Origin: Candidatus Manganitrophus sp.
GTDB taxonomy: Bacteria; Nitrospirota; Nitrospiria; SBBL01; Manganitrophaceae
Reading direction: 5' to 3'
NCBI GenBank assembly: GCA_028865235.1
Contig: CP114561.1
Location: forward strand, 2,376,001-2,440,000
DNA: 64,000 nucleotides
Each line of letters opens with the position of its first letter. Within the stretch, counting starts at the first letter, position 1. Below the pieces are notes generated by a model. It ran no database searches. It saw only the letters and a program-made list of their open reading frames with translations, and was not told the origin of the DNA. Shown piece after piece: positions 20,012 through 29,900 of this stretch. A program made the position numbers and the translations under genes.

Positions 20012-20248
20012 ATGGAACGGATACTGACTGCACTTCTTTCAACGATTTTACCCGGGGCCGGCCAACTGCTTCAACACCGATGGGTCAAGGGGGCCGTATT
20101 CCTGGCAATCGCAATGGTGATCAGCGGGGTCGTCCGGCGTCAGGCGATGGGAGCGGGAAATATTTCGCTTTCTTTGCAGATGATCCTCGTGGCGATGGCG
20201 GTTTGGAGCGCCGTCGACGCGTATATGCTGGCGCCGACGAAGAAATAG
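20012..20248 (+). CDS. Small two-helix membrane protein
   Basis: A 78-residue protein whose N-terminus, LLSTILPGAGQLLQHRWVKGAVFL, is like the PGxGQ-containing small membrane proteins of the TM2/DUF5683 type. There are two hydrophobic helices, about 27-43 and 53-70. A GGGAGGAAGAG ribosome site precedes the ATG. Function unknown. Confidence 0.7.
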   Translation: MERILTALLSTILPGAGQLLQHRWVKGAVFLAIAMVISGVVRRQAMGAGNISLSLQMILVAMAVWSAVDAYMLAPTKK

Positions 20249-20262
20249 AGCGGTAAGCATTG

Positions 20263-20322
20263 AATAGGGCTTCGCCCCAACCCCCGTGTCGGGGGTGTGG
20301 GGCGAGCAGCCCCGCTACAGTA
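20263..20322. repeat. GC-rich triple hairpin
   Basis: AATAGGGCTTCGCCCCAACCCCC followed by ACCCCCGTGTCGGGGGT and GGGGCGAGCAGCCCC fold as successive hairpins. The outer end resembles the ends of the inverted-repeat element at 12151-12744 (AATGGGGCTCTTCGCCCCAAACCCC), so it may be a short relative. Confidence 0.55.
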
Positions 20323-20410
20323 ATTTTTCTTGATTCCCTTTTTATTTCAGATTAAACTCAACCCCGAATTGATCCGGTCCATCGGGGACCGAAACAGCAC
20401 TGGAGAATCG

Positions 20411-20836
20411 ATGCGACTGCTTGTTATTCTTTTTACAATTTTAACGTTGGCCGTGGTCTCTCCGCTCGGAGCTGCCGGCGATGTAAAAAAGGAGAATGTG
20501 GTGAAGACGGCCTCTGGTTTAGAATACGTTGATCTGGTAGAGGGAAAAGGGGCCAGCCCCACAAAGGGACAGACCGTGATCGTCCACTACACCGGCTGGC
20601 TGACCGATGGGAAAAAATTCGACAGCTCGGTCGACCGAAATGAGCCGTTCGCCTTTCAAATCGGCGTCGGGCAGGTGATTCGTGGATGGGACGAAGGGGT
20701 CTCCACGATGAAAGTCGGCGGGAAGCGGAAACTGACCATCCCGCCCGATCTTGGCTACGGCAAGCGGGGCGCCGGCGGGGTCATCCCCCCGAATGCGACC
20801 CTCGTCTTTGACGTGGAACTGCTCGACATCAAATAA
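20411..20836 (+). CDS. FKBP-type peptidyl-prolyl isomerase, exported
   Basis: This enzyme speeds cis-trans isomerisation at proline bonds to help folding, here probably in the periplasm. The 141-residue protein has a signal peptide (MRLLVILFTILTLAVVSPLGAAG) and one FKBP domain. Family motifs include VIVHYTGWLTDGKKFDSS, GVGQVIRGWDEGV, RKLTIPPDLGYG and NATLVFDVELLDI. The upstream in-frame extension lacks a signal-like start, so ATG 20411 is chosen. It converges with the MOSC gene, overlapping eight bases. Confidence 0.92.
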   Translation: MRLLVILFTILTLAVVSPLGAAGDVKKENVVKTASGLEYVDLVEGKGASPTKGQTVIVHYTGWLTDGKKFDSSVDRNEPFAFQIGVGQVIRGWDEGVSTMKVGGKRKLTIPPDLGYGKRGAGGVIPPNATLVFDVELLDIK

Positions 20837-21380
20837 TGTCGTTGTTGTTTTCGGCCGCTGAAGGGAATCGCCCCCTTGAGCGGCCGATTTTTATTGCCAC
20901 CGCGTCGCCCGGGCGAAGGGTTCCCCCTTTCTTGACGACGCCGACAATGCCGCGTTTCCCCATCACTTCATAAAGAACGCGCTTGTGCCAGACGTTTAGA
21001 TTGGCGCACGGCTCGTTCTGCTCGGTCACCTCCACAACGACCCCGCTTTCAAAAGAGAGCTGATCTCCCTCGGAGAGATTCGAGAGGTCTCCGATGCCCT
21101 CCACGAGAATATTCTCTCCGAAGCCTCCGTGCGGAATGGCGATCCCGAACCGGCGCCGGAGATCATCGATCACCTCTTTGGCCACAACGCTGATCTGGCG
21201 GTCATTTCGCTTTATCAGACCGGTCCGGCGGCTCCGCCGCTTCGGACCGGCATGAGCGTCCCCTTCCACGCCGTATCGGCCGATGAGAATCTGATCCTCC
21301 GGTTGTTTGAGCAGTCCTGCGGTCGGGCTTCGGCAGACGGCGACGACCCGTCCGGTTTCTTTTTTCTGTTTTTTCATCAA
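20829..21380 (-). CDS. MOSC domain protein
   Basis: A 183-residue MOSC (molybdenum cofactor sulfurase C-terminal) protein. Typical features are GDAHAGPKRR near residue 37, HGGFGENILVEG, the conserved cysteine in EQNEPCANLN, and GKRGIVGVV. Standalone MOSC proteins are inferred to carry sulfur or bind the molybdenum cofactor. Two ATG codons (21380 and 21377) are adjacent. Confidence 0.88.
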   Translation of the reverse strand: MMKKQKKETGRVVAVCRSPTAGLLKQPEDQILIGRYGVEGDAHAGPKRRSRRTGLIKRNDRQISVVAKEVIDDLRRRFGIAIPHGGFGENILVEGIGDLSNLSEGDQLSFESGVVVEVTEQNEPCANLNVWHKRVLYEVMGKRGIVGVVKKGGTLRPGDAVAIKIGRSRGRFPSAAENNNDII

Positions 21381-21452
21381 TCGTAATCGTTCGTAATCGT
21401 TGGCGTAAGGCGTTGGGGCGAGGCGCCGCCTCGCCTCGCCCCGCTTTCTTTT

Positions 21453-22700
21453 TCAGGCCGCTTCCCGTTGCCCCAGTAATGATTCGCTTTCTTGAGGAGG
21501 ATGGTAAGGGAGCGTGATGGTAAATGCGGGGTGTCCCCTTGCCCGCCGATTCATCTCAATTTTGCCGCCGATTTGATCGAGCAACTCCTTCACCACGGCG
21601 ACACCGAGGCCGGTGCTCTCTCCCTGCCGCTGCGCCGTGACGCGGAAAAAATCTTCAAACACATCGGAGAGGGGTTCCAATCGTTTCCCGCTTCCGGTCA
21701 AGGTGACCGCGACGCTCCTTTTCTCCGGCAGATCTCTCACGCTGATGGTTAATGTCGCATGATGAATAAACTTGATGAGATTGCTTGCGAGGTTAAAAAA
21801 GATCCTCCGGAGCCGGATCGGATCGCTCACGATGTTCGGCGGCGCCGTTCCATCCTTCCACTTCAGACGGACCTGTCTCTGGCGAAGGAGGGGACGGATC
21901 GAGGCAAAAAGGCTTTCTAAAAGCTGGGGAAGGGAGACCTTCGTCGTCAGAACCGGCATCGGGCGGCTTTGGGCTCGGGAGAGATCGAGCAGACGGTCGA
22001 CCAGTTTCGACAGCGATCGGGTGTAAGCGACGATCCGCTGGGCCACGTCGCGCTGGGCCGGGGTGACCTTCCCGAACTTTTCATCCTGGAGGAGCTGGCC
22101 GTAGCCGAGGATGATGTTGAGCGGCGTTCGAATTTCATGGGAGAGGTCGGTCAGGAGGTGGTTTTTGTATTGATTTGCCTGCTCGAGCTCGAGATGTTGC
22201 GCGGCGAGGTCGAGGTGGGATTGGTCCAAAAGAGACATGATTCGCTCCCGCTCCCGAACGTCCATCTGAAGCCGTTCCCGTTCCTCCTCCAGCTCAGCGA
22301 GGGTCTCTTCCAGCCGAGTTTGAATCGCAACCTCTTGGGACAGATCGGTCATCGAGATCATCCAGCCGGCGGTCATTCCTTTTGAATCCCGGATCGGCCA
22401 GAGCGTTGCATTCCAGAAATGATCACAATAACCCGGCTCACCGGGGAAAGAGGGGGTCAGATCGTTCAATTCGACCGCCTCTCCGGCGGAGGCGGCCTGA
22501 TGGAGGCCGTGCTCGATCCGATCTTTCATTTCAGGAAAAAATTCGTAAAGCGATCGGCCGACCAACTCCTTCGGCTCTTTCCTGAAGAGCTCGGCATAAG
22601 AAGGGGTGACAAAGCGGTAGGTTTGTTTTGAATCGATCCATGCGCTGCTGGCGGGGAGATGTAAAAATAGATCGGATAAAACTTCATCTTTCAACGTCAT
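21453..22700 (-). CDS. PAS-domain sensor histidine kinase with altered ATP-binding box
   Basis: A 415-residue soluble kinase. A PAS domain (about 15-125; WIDSKQTYRFVTPSYAELF) is followed by a coiled coil and HisKA with DLSHEIRTPLNIILGYG carrying the phospho-accepting His. A HATPase_c domain comes last, with the N box (FFNLASNLIKF) and a GxGLG-type G2 box (ESTGLGVAVV). The G1 box, usually D-x-G-x-G, reads LTGSGKRLEP, so the adenine-contacting Asp is missing. The start at 22700 follows AAAGGAG. No response regulator adjoins it, so its output is unknown. Confidence 0.87.
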   Translation of the reverse strand: MTLKDEVLSDLFLHLPASSAWIDSKQTYRFVTPSYAELFRKEPKELVGRSLYEFFPEMKDRIEHGLHQAASAGEAVELNDLTPSFPGEPGYCDHFWNATLWPIRDSKGMTAGWMISMTDLSQEVAIQTRLEETLAELEEERERLQMDVRERERIMSLLDQSHLDLAAQHLELEQANQYKNHLLTDLSHEIRTPLNIILGYGQLLQDEKFGKVTPAQRDVAQRIVAYTRSLSKLVDRLLDLSRAQSRPMPVLTTKVSLPQLLESLFASIRPLLRQRQVRLKWKDGTAPPNIVSDPIRLRRIFFNLASNLIKFIHHATLTISVRDLPEKRSVAVTLTGSGKRLEPLSDVFEDFFRVTAQRQGESTGLGVAVVKELLDQIGGKIEMNRRARGHPAFTITLPYHPPQESESLLGQREAA

Positions 22701-22805
22701 TTTCTTTACTCCTTTCATCCTTATCATCGTACCGCCCGCTTTCTGCGAATGCAACCTCGAGAGTTTGAAGTACGTAATGATCGGGTCATTCTCTGCCATG
22801 TCAAC

Positions 22806-22834
22806 TTGACATCCATTTTCACGTTTGAAATAAT
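22806..22834 (+). promoter_or_regulatory. Sigma70-type promoter for the PDZ gene
   Basis: TTGACA (22806-22811), a 17-base spacer and AATAAT (22829-22834) lie 50 bases before the PDZ gene start, within the region between divergent genes. Confidence 0.6.
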
Positions 22835-22883
22835 CATAACCAATTCGGTTATTCGTAGATCGATCATTTGGACGTTTCGAAAA

Positions 22884-23247
22884 ATGCGAAGACTTTTCGT
22901 TCTATTTCTGATAGGATGGCTCGCCGTTGAAGCCCCTCCGGCCGGTTGGCTGGGGTTGACGGTCCAGGAGTTGACCCCCCAGATCGCAATGCGGCTTGGC
23001 CTCCGGGTTCGGGAGGGGGTCTTTGTGGCGGCGGTTCAGTCGGGGGAGTCCCGCCGACCGCGGGGGAATCCGGGCGGGCGACGTCCTTCTCTCCCTCGAC
23101 GGAAAAAAGATCGCAACTCCCGAGGCGCTTCGCCAAGAAGTTTCCAAGATCTCCCCGGGCACATCGATTGCAATGCGCCTCTACCGCGATCAGCAAGAGA
23201 GAACGGTTCAGATCTCGGTCGGCGCTCCGCCGAGGGAAGCGGCTTGA
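22884..23247 (+). CDS. Exported single-PDZ protein, frameshifted
   Basis: A ~120-residue protein with a signal-like start (MRRLFVLFLIGWLAVEA) and one PDZ domain. The domain has the WLGLTVQELTP opening, then GVFVAAVQSGSPADRGGIRAGDVLLSLDGKKI when the frame is corrected. One extra G in the G5 run near 23041-23045 breaks the frame. PDZ domains of this type bind C-terminal peptides and usually sit in HtrA proteases, but no protease domain is attached. It overlaps the next small gene closely. Confidence 0.78.
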
Positions 23248-23248
23248 A

Positions 23249-23497
23249 ATGAGCGCTCAGCAGAGAAAAGGGGAACAAAAGGAAATGCTCCGTTTGGTCA
23301 CGGCGCTCCGCGAGCTCCTACCCGATCTTCTGTTGACGTTCGGGGCGGTCGAACGGCTCCATCCCCCGCCCGATCTGCTGGCGCGCATCGCGGCCCTTCG
23401 GACGAAGCTCGAAGGGGTGGCCGAGGAGGCCCGGCGGCTCGAAGAGGAGACCGACTGCATGCCGGCCGCGGAGAGAGGACGGCAGCAACGCCTGTGA
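23249..23497 (+). CDS. Short helical protein of unknown function
   Basis: An 82-residue, mostly helical protein (LRLVTALRELLPDLLLTFGAVERL) with a C-terminal Glu/Arg helix. It starts right at the stop of the PDZ gene and reads in local codon style. Not recognised. Confidence 0.5.
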   Translation: MSAQQRKGEQKEMLRLVTALRELLPDLLLTFGAVERLHPPPDLLARIAALRTKLEGVAEEARRLEEETDCMPAAERGRQQRL

Positions 23498-23519
23498 CTG
23501 CCGAGGAGCCGGTTCATCC

Positions 23520-23663
23520 TTGATCAAACGAAAAAACACGAAGGCGGCGCTGGCGAAAGACGTTCAGCAGACCAACCGATGGGGCTGCGGCTGCGTTGTC
23601 CTTTTTCTGGTCGGAATCGTCGTGGCGATGATCGTCGCCGGCTACCTCCAAACCCAACCGTAG
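23520..23663 (+). CDS. Possible 47-residue single-pass membrane protein
   Basis: A short frame from TTG encodes a basic, polar N-terminus then WGCGCVVLFLVGIVVAMIVAGYL, a clear transmembrane helix, ending YLQTQP. It fits the gap between the helical protein and comEC. Small size and the weak start keep confidence low. Confidence 0.4.
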   Translation: MIKRKNTKAALAKDVQQTNRWGCGCVVLFLVGIVVAMIVAGYLQTQP

Positions 23664-23720
23664 TCTCATCCGGGATCTCGACGGGGCGGCGGCTTCGCGG
23701 GGCGATCAGGAGCGTGATCG

Positions 23721-26216
23721 TTGGGGAAAAGACCCTTCATCGCGATCACCGTTTCGTTCATCACCGGCCTGGCGCTCGGAGAACTCTTCTCGTATTTCCC
23801 GCTCACCCTGATCTTTTTCTTTTCTGTTTTCTTTTATTCGACCGGCGATTTAAGCAGGGAGCGCTTCTTCCCATCGCGCTCCTCTTCTGCGCCGGCGCCG
23901 GATTGCTTCTCCAGCAACTCGTCTCGACCCCCTTTCGCGCGGGAGACCTGAGGCGGTATATCGACCGGGGGGAGATCGATCTTGTGGCCCGGGTCGATCG
24001 GCCCCCGCAGCATTTCGCGACACAGGTCCTTCTTCAGATGGAGGGGATCGAGATCCATGGCGATTCCATCCAACCGGTCCACGGCTCCTTTCGGCTCACG
24101 ATTTATCAACCCGATGCCCCCTTCGAATACGGCGATCGGCTCCGGATGCGGATTCGCCTGCGCCATCCCCAACAATTCGGCACGCCGGGGGCGTTCCCCT
24201 ACGCCGACTATCGGGAGCGGGAAGGTTGGAGCGGGTCGGCGGGCCTCTCCGATCTCGGCCGGATTCAAAAAATCGCAGAGGGAGGAATTCCGCTCCTCAA
24301 GTCGATCTACCGGGGGCGCGAGCGGATTCGGGGGAAGATCCTCGCCTCGCTGGAAGGGGCGCCGGCGGCCCTCCTGCTGGCGCTGATCATCGGCGAGAGC
24401 GGTTATTTGACCGATCCGATCCGGGAGCGCTTCTCGGCCTCGGGGACGACCCACATTCTCTCCATTTCCGGCTCGCATCTGGCGCTGGTCTCGGTCTTGA
24501 TTTTCGGCGCCGCGCGGTGGCTTCTCCTTCATCTTCCCGCCCCCTTTTGCTTCGGCTCTCTCTCCGGAAGATCCCCTCCCAGTGGGCCGCCCTGGCGACG
24601 GCGGGGCCGGTCGCCTTCTACGCCCTCTTGGCCGGGGGAGAGGTTGCGACGATCCGCTCGATGGTGATGATTTCGGTTTACCTTTTTTCGATCTGGATCG
24701 GCCGAAGCGGCGAGGTGAAAACGACCCTCTCCCTGGCGGCGCTTCTGATCATCGGCTTTCATCCGCAAGCCGTTTTCAACCTCTCGTTCCAGCTCTCTTT
24801 CCTTTCGGTCCTGATGATCGCATTGACCTTTTCCTGGTGGAAGGCGGTCTTCCCGGCCGCCCCGGCGGAAAAGGAGCAGTCGCGCTATCGGACTTATCTG
24901 ATCGAGCCGGGGCGGCTGATGCTCCTCTCGACCCTGGGGGCGACATTGGGAACCGCGCCGCTGACCCTTTTCTATTTCCATCAATTCAGCTGGATCGGAC
25001 TGTTGGCCAATCTTATTCTGATCCCCCTCGCCGGTTGGATCATCGTTCCCTTGGGTCTTCTCTCCGCCCTCCTCTCCCTTTTCGGAGGAGAGGGATTTCC
25101 CTTGGCCGGAGGGCATCAACTCCTCGGATCGTTTTATTATCGCCTCACCGGATTTTTTGCCGAGTTTCCGGGCGCCGATTTCCACGCCGCCGCGCCTCCG
25201 CTCTGGATCATTGTCCTTTTTTATGGGGTGACGATCTGGATGCTCGCCCGCGGGGTCTCCTGGAAATGGATGGCGCCGTCCGTCGCCGCTTTCTTCATAT
25301 TTTTTCTCGGGGTGGGGAGCGTTCGATTTCCTCCGGAGCGGCTGCGGGTCAGCTTCATCGATGTGGCCCAGGGGGATGCGACGCTGATTGAGTTCCCCCG
25401 TGGGAAGACGATGTTGGTCGACGGGGGGGCGGGGGGCGGGTTCAACGTCGGAAGGATCGCCGTCGCCCCCTACCTTTGGGAGCGAGGAATTCGAACGATC
25501 GACTATCTGGTCGGGACCCACCCGCAGATGGATCATATCGGCGGGCTCTCCTACATCATTCGGAAATTCGATGTCAAAGAGGCCTGGACCAACGGCCGGC
25601 CGCGCGATCTTCCGTTCTATCAGGCCTTCTCCGAGGCGCTTGAAGCGAAGGGCTTCGACCGAAGGTGATCTCCTCCGAAGCGCCGCCGATGGAAATCGAC
25701 GGCTGCCGGCTTTTCTTCCTCAATCCTCCCGCAATTAATCCCTTCGAGGAAGAGGAGCTCAATGATCAGTCGATCGTTCTCCGGCTCGTTTGTCCCGATC
25801 TGGGCGGAAAGGGATTCTCTCTTCTCCTCACCGGGGATATCGAACGGGGCGGGGAGCGACGCCTGCTGGAAAGCGGGACCGATCTGAAGAGCACCGTCCT
25901 GAAAGTTCCTCACCATGGAAGCATCAGCTCCTTGGATCTTTTGTTTCTCTCCGCCGTCTCGCCCGAGGCGGCGCTCTTTTCGGTCGGTCAAAACAATCCA
26001 TACCGGCATCCGCATCCCGATGTGCTTGCCGCCTATCAGGCCCTTCCCGCCGAGATTTATCGGACCGATCAAGACGGCGCCGTCGTGATCGAGACCGACT
26101 CGGCGGGATGGCGATTGAAGCGTTATCGAGAGAGCCGGATACAAAAAATCCGCTGGCGTTCTTCCCTTCCGACTCAAGAGTGGGAGAATTTAAAAAGGGC
26201 GCTCTTGCGGTTCTAG
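23721..26216 (+). CDS. comEC: DNA internalisation competence protein ComEC/Rec2, frameshifted
   Basis: ComEC forms the inner-membrane channel for single-stranded DNA in natural transformation. The start is TTG 23721, eight bases after AGGAG. Domains in order: N-terminal helices and the OB-like DUF4131 region (to about 24240), the polytopic Competence domain (SGTTHILSISGSHLALV, then FNLSFQLSFLSVL), and a metallo-beta-lactamase domain (VAQGDATLIEFP, GTHPQMDHIGG, LLLTGDIE, VPHHGS). Frame changes near 23858, 24545 and 25665 join three good segments into about 830 residues, a normal length. They look like assembly indels. Confidence 0.9.
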
Positions 26217-26357
26217 GAGAGACGCGCCGATCCGCGCGTACGAAGACGACGCATTTGACAATTTACTATTTTATTATAAACTTGGTTAGGTAAACGGCTT
26301 ATCCTATTTTGGGATAGCCTCCGAACGCAATAGAAAGATTGTGAAAAGGGGTCCAGC

Positions 26358-26735
26358 ATGGATAATGAGGATACGATTCATCCCGAGGCATCTCCGGTGA
26401 CCGATCCTCGAAAGTGCCTTCCCTGCCTGGTCGTCATTTCGGGTAAAACACTTGGGAAGAAATATATGCTAGACCAGAAACAGATCCTGGTCGGCCGGGG
26501 GGATCAGGTCCAGATCTCGATCGATGAGAAGACCGTCTCGCGAAATCACGCCGAGTTTTATCGGAAGAATAATCAAACGATGGTCAAGGATCTCCACAGC
26601 AAGAACGGAATTTACGTCAACGATATCAAAGTCATCGGCTCCGCGTTGAAGGACGGCGATCTCATCCGGATCGGAACCACCGTCTTCAAATTCGTCGGCG
26701 GAGGGAATCTCGAAGGGCAGTATTATCAGGCGTAA
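26358..26735 (+). CDS. FHA domain protein
   Basis: A 125-residue protein that is almost entirely one forkhead-associated domain, which binds phosphothreonine peptides. The signature is clear: LVGRGDQVQISI, the SRNHAEFY core, then DLHSKNGIYVNDIKV. A short N-terminal tail holds Thr residues that could be phosphorylated. No kinase gene is adjacent. Confidence 0.9.
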   Translation: MDNEDTIHPEASPVTDPRKCLPCLVVISGKTLGKKYMLDQKQILVGRGDQVQISIDEKTVSRNHAEFYRKNNQTMVKDLHSKNGIYVNDIKVIGSALKDGDLIRIGTTVFKFVGGGNLEGQYYQA

Positions 26736-26894
26736 TTCAGATACAAAGACCATCCGTCCCAAGTTTACCAACCGCTTATTTCCCCCTCTCGTGGTTCCAT
26801 AAGACACTTCCAGTTTCTTCTTTTCCCTGACAATTTGACAAGATTGGCGATTGTATGGGGTTTCTATCTTTGACCCCCCTTCCTCTTCTCCGCG

Positions 26895-26923
26895 CAGACA
26901 AGATAGGGATGCTGGGCTATACT
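26895..26923 (+). promoter_or_regulatory. Possible promoter of the BACON/YCF48 lipoprotein
   Basis: CAGACA (26895-26900), a 17-base spacer and TATACT (26918-26923) lie just before the gene. The transcript would have a very short leader carrying only AAAGGA before the ATG. Confidence 0.45.
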
Positions 26924-26933
26924 TTGAAAGGAT

Positions 26934-29900
26934 ATGAAGAAGCTTACCCTTTTGATCTGCTTAATTTATTTGACCGGCTGTAACGACGGCAGCGGGCAAA
27001 AGGATTGGATATTCCCTTCTCCGACCCCTTTTTCTCCATTCATTCAACTGAGCACGGCGGAACTGGCCTTCACCGGCGTCGGCTGCGGATCGAATCCGGC
27101 CAGCCAGACGTTTGAGATTACCAATGCCGGAAAGGGAACTTTCACCTGGTCGACTTCCAATGTTCCTTCCTGGTTGATGCTGACCCCTTCCGGCGGGACG
27201 GCTCCCACAACGGTGACGGCGCAGATCGACACGACCGGTCTTTCTTGCGGCGAGGACTATTCGCAAACGGTTCATATTGAAGCCCCTGACGCCGGCAACA
27301 CACCGGTCTCTTTGACGGTGACCGTGACGATCCCGGCGCCGACGACACCGCCTCCGGCGATTATCACGGACACGACGAAGGTGACCTTTACCGCTTCTTC
27401 CTGCGGCGGGATCGCGACCAGCGGATCGCCGTCATTTACGATCACCAGCGACGGAAACGGAAGCTTCAATTGGAGCGCAACGGCAAGCCAGCCCTGGATT
27501 CAGTTCGCCCCGACGAACGGGACCGACGGAGCGACGGTCACCGTGGCGGATATCGACACCGCCACCCTCCCTTGCGGAGCGACTTCATCGGGAACGATCA
27601 CCATCATCTCCACGGCGACAGGCGTTTCTCCGCAGAGCGTCACCGTGGAAGTTGTCGTTCCGCCCCGTCCGGCGATCATCACAGATAAACTGAAAGTGAC
27701 CTTTACCGCTTCTTCCTGCGGCGGGGTTGCAACCAGCGGATCGCCTTCGTTTACGATCACCAGCGACGGAAACGGCGGCTTCAGTTGGAGCGGCGCGGGG
27801 AGCGCCGCTTGGATTCAATTTGCTCCCACAAGCGGGACCGACGGAGCGACGGTGACGGTGGCGAATGTCGACACGGCCGATCTTCCCTGCGGAGCGACCT
27901 CTTCGGGAACGATCACCCTCACCTCGGCGGAGGCGGGAAATTCTCCCCAGAGCGTCACCGTGGAAGTGGTGGTCCCTTCGGCGGCGAATATCACGCCGAG
28001 TGCCTCTGCCCTCGGTTTCTTTGCGACCGCTTGCAAGGGGAGTCCCGATCCGCAACCATTTACCATTCAGAACAACGGCGGAAGCTCCCTCGGTTGGAGC
28101 GCGGCGGTGACCTATGCGGGGGCGGAGACGGGATGGGTCTCCCTCGATATCACCAGCGGGACGGTGGCGGCCGGCGCCACCTCGACCGATATCACCGTGA
28201 CAGTGGATGCATCGACGTTGACCTGCGGACAGGCCCATTCGGCCACCCTCACGCTGACGGCGACCTCCGGCGGAAGCACGCTCTCTCCGGTGCAGTCGAA
28301 GACGATTGAAGTCGGCCTGAGCAATCCGGTCGCATGGAAGCATCAAAATCCGAAGCCGACCAGCTATCCGATCAACGATGTGACCTTTTCTGAAGAAGGG
28401 GTGGCCTGGGCGGTCGCCGATAGCGGGACGATTCTCCGCTCCCCTCCCGAATCCCCCGATTACGGGAACAATTGGATTCCGGTGGTCAGCGGTACGGGGG
28501 AAGATCTTCGCGCGATTCGATTCGTCAATTCGTTCGAAGGATGGATCGTCGGCGACGGCGGCACCATCCTTCACAGCAGCGACGGCGGGGCGACTTGGGA
28601 GGCGGAGAGCAGTTCGACCACCCAACCGCTTCAGTCGGTTTATTTTCTCGACGCGTCCCATGGATGGGCGGTGGGAGACGCGGGAACCATTCTCTATCGG
28701 GATGGAGGGGGATCTTGGGCGCCGATCGCTTCCGGAAGAACAGACCAATTCACCCATGTCTTCATGAACGATGCAACGCACGGGTGGATTACCACGAACA
28801 ATGCGAACGATTCGATCTTATGGACGGACGATAACTGGACCGGCATTCTCCCGCAGGATCGGAAGTCCGCCAGACAACTCTACTCTCTCTTTTTTCTTCC
28901 CAAAGATCCGAACTCCCCCTTTCCCGATCGGTTGGAAGGATGGGCGGTCGGCGCCCCCGATTTGGGCGGAAACGGATCGATTCTTCACATCTATTCTGAT
29001 ACCGGCTCAGAACCCTGGACAACGGAGATGGTCGCCAGCGGCACCTCCTCGACCCTTCTGGATGTTTTCATGTCTACTCCCAGTCTCGGTTGGGCTATCG
29101 GGGGGGATGATAACACGGGGGCCGGAACCATTCTCCAATGGAATGGAGCGGCGTGGCTCCCTGTCACCTTTAACGCCGGTGATCCGTCGCTTCCTTCCGC
29201 CAAATATTTTAGGGGGGTTGCTTCCAATAATGGAAACGGGGTTGCCGCCGGTCTCTCCGGGATGGTCTTTACCAGTTTCAACGGGACGGAGTGGGATAAT
29301 GTCTCCGGACCCTCCATGAATCATTTAAAGTCTGTTGGTTTCGCTCTGGACGGGGTCAACGGTTGGGCGGTGGGTGACGCCGGGACCGTTTTGACGACAT
29401 CGACTGGGGGATCCAGCTGGATAAAACAGTCTGCGGGCGCCAGCGACTTTAACAGCCTCTCCGTGGTTTCCGCGACCGACGCCTGGGCCGTCACCAGTAA
29501 CCGGCAGATTTATCATTACAGCAGCGGCGCTTGGGGGCTCAACACCACCCTGACCAGTTCCGGAAGCCTGAAAGGGGTTTACTTCGCCAATGCGACGAAT
29601 GGCTGGGCGGTCGGCCGGGTCGTTAACGGGGCCACCACGAGGCAGGTTTATTATTATAACGGGACAACCTGGTCGCCGCAAGCGAGTGCCTGTATTCCCG
29701 CGGCGGCGACGATGAACGGCGTTTATTTCCTTGATGCCGGCAGGGGCTGGATGGTCGGAACCAGTGGGTGGACCGCCCGCACCACCGATGGGGGAGCAAG
29801 CTGGGCCTGCACCCAGGCCACTCCGACGACCACCACCTGGAATGCGGTTCACTTTGTTAGCGCATCGACCGGCTGGGCCGTTGGGAACTCTGGGAGGATT

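Noticed and set aside
26255..26280. TTGACA followed by TATAAA before the FHA gene
   Set aside because: The spacer is only 14 bases, too short for a standard promoter.
26835..26857. TTGACA upstream of the BACON/YCF48 gene
   Set aside because: No acceptable -10 at 16-18 bases. The CAGACA/TATACT pair closer to the gene fits better.
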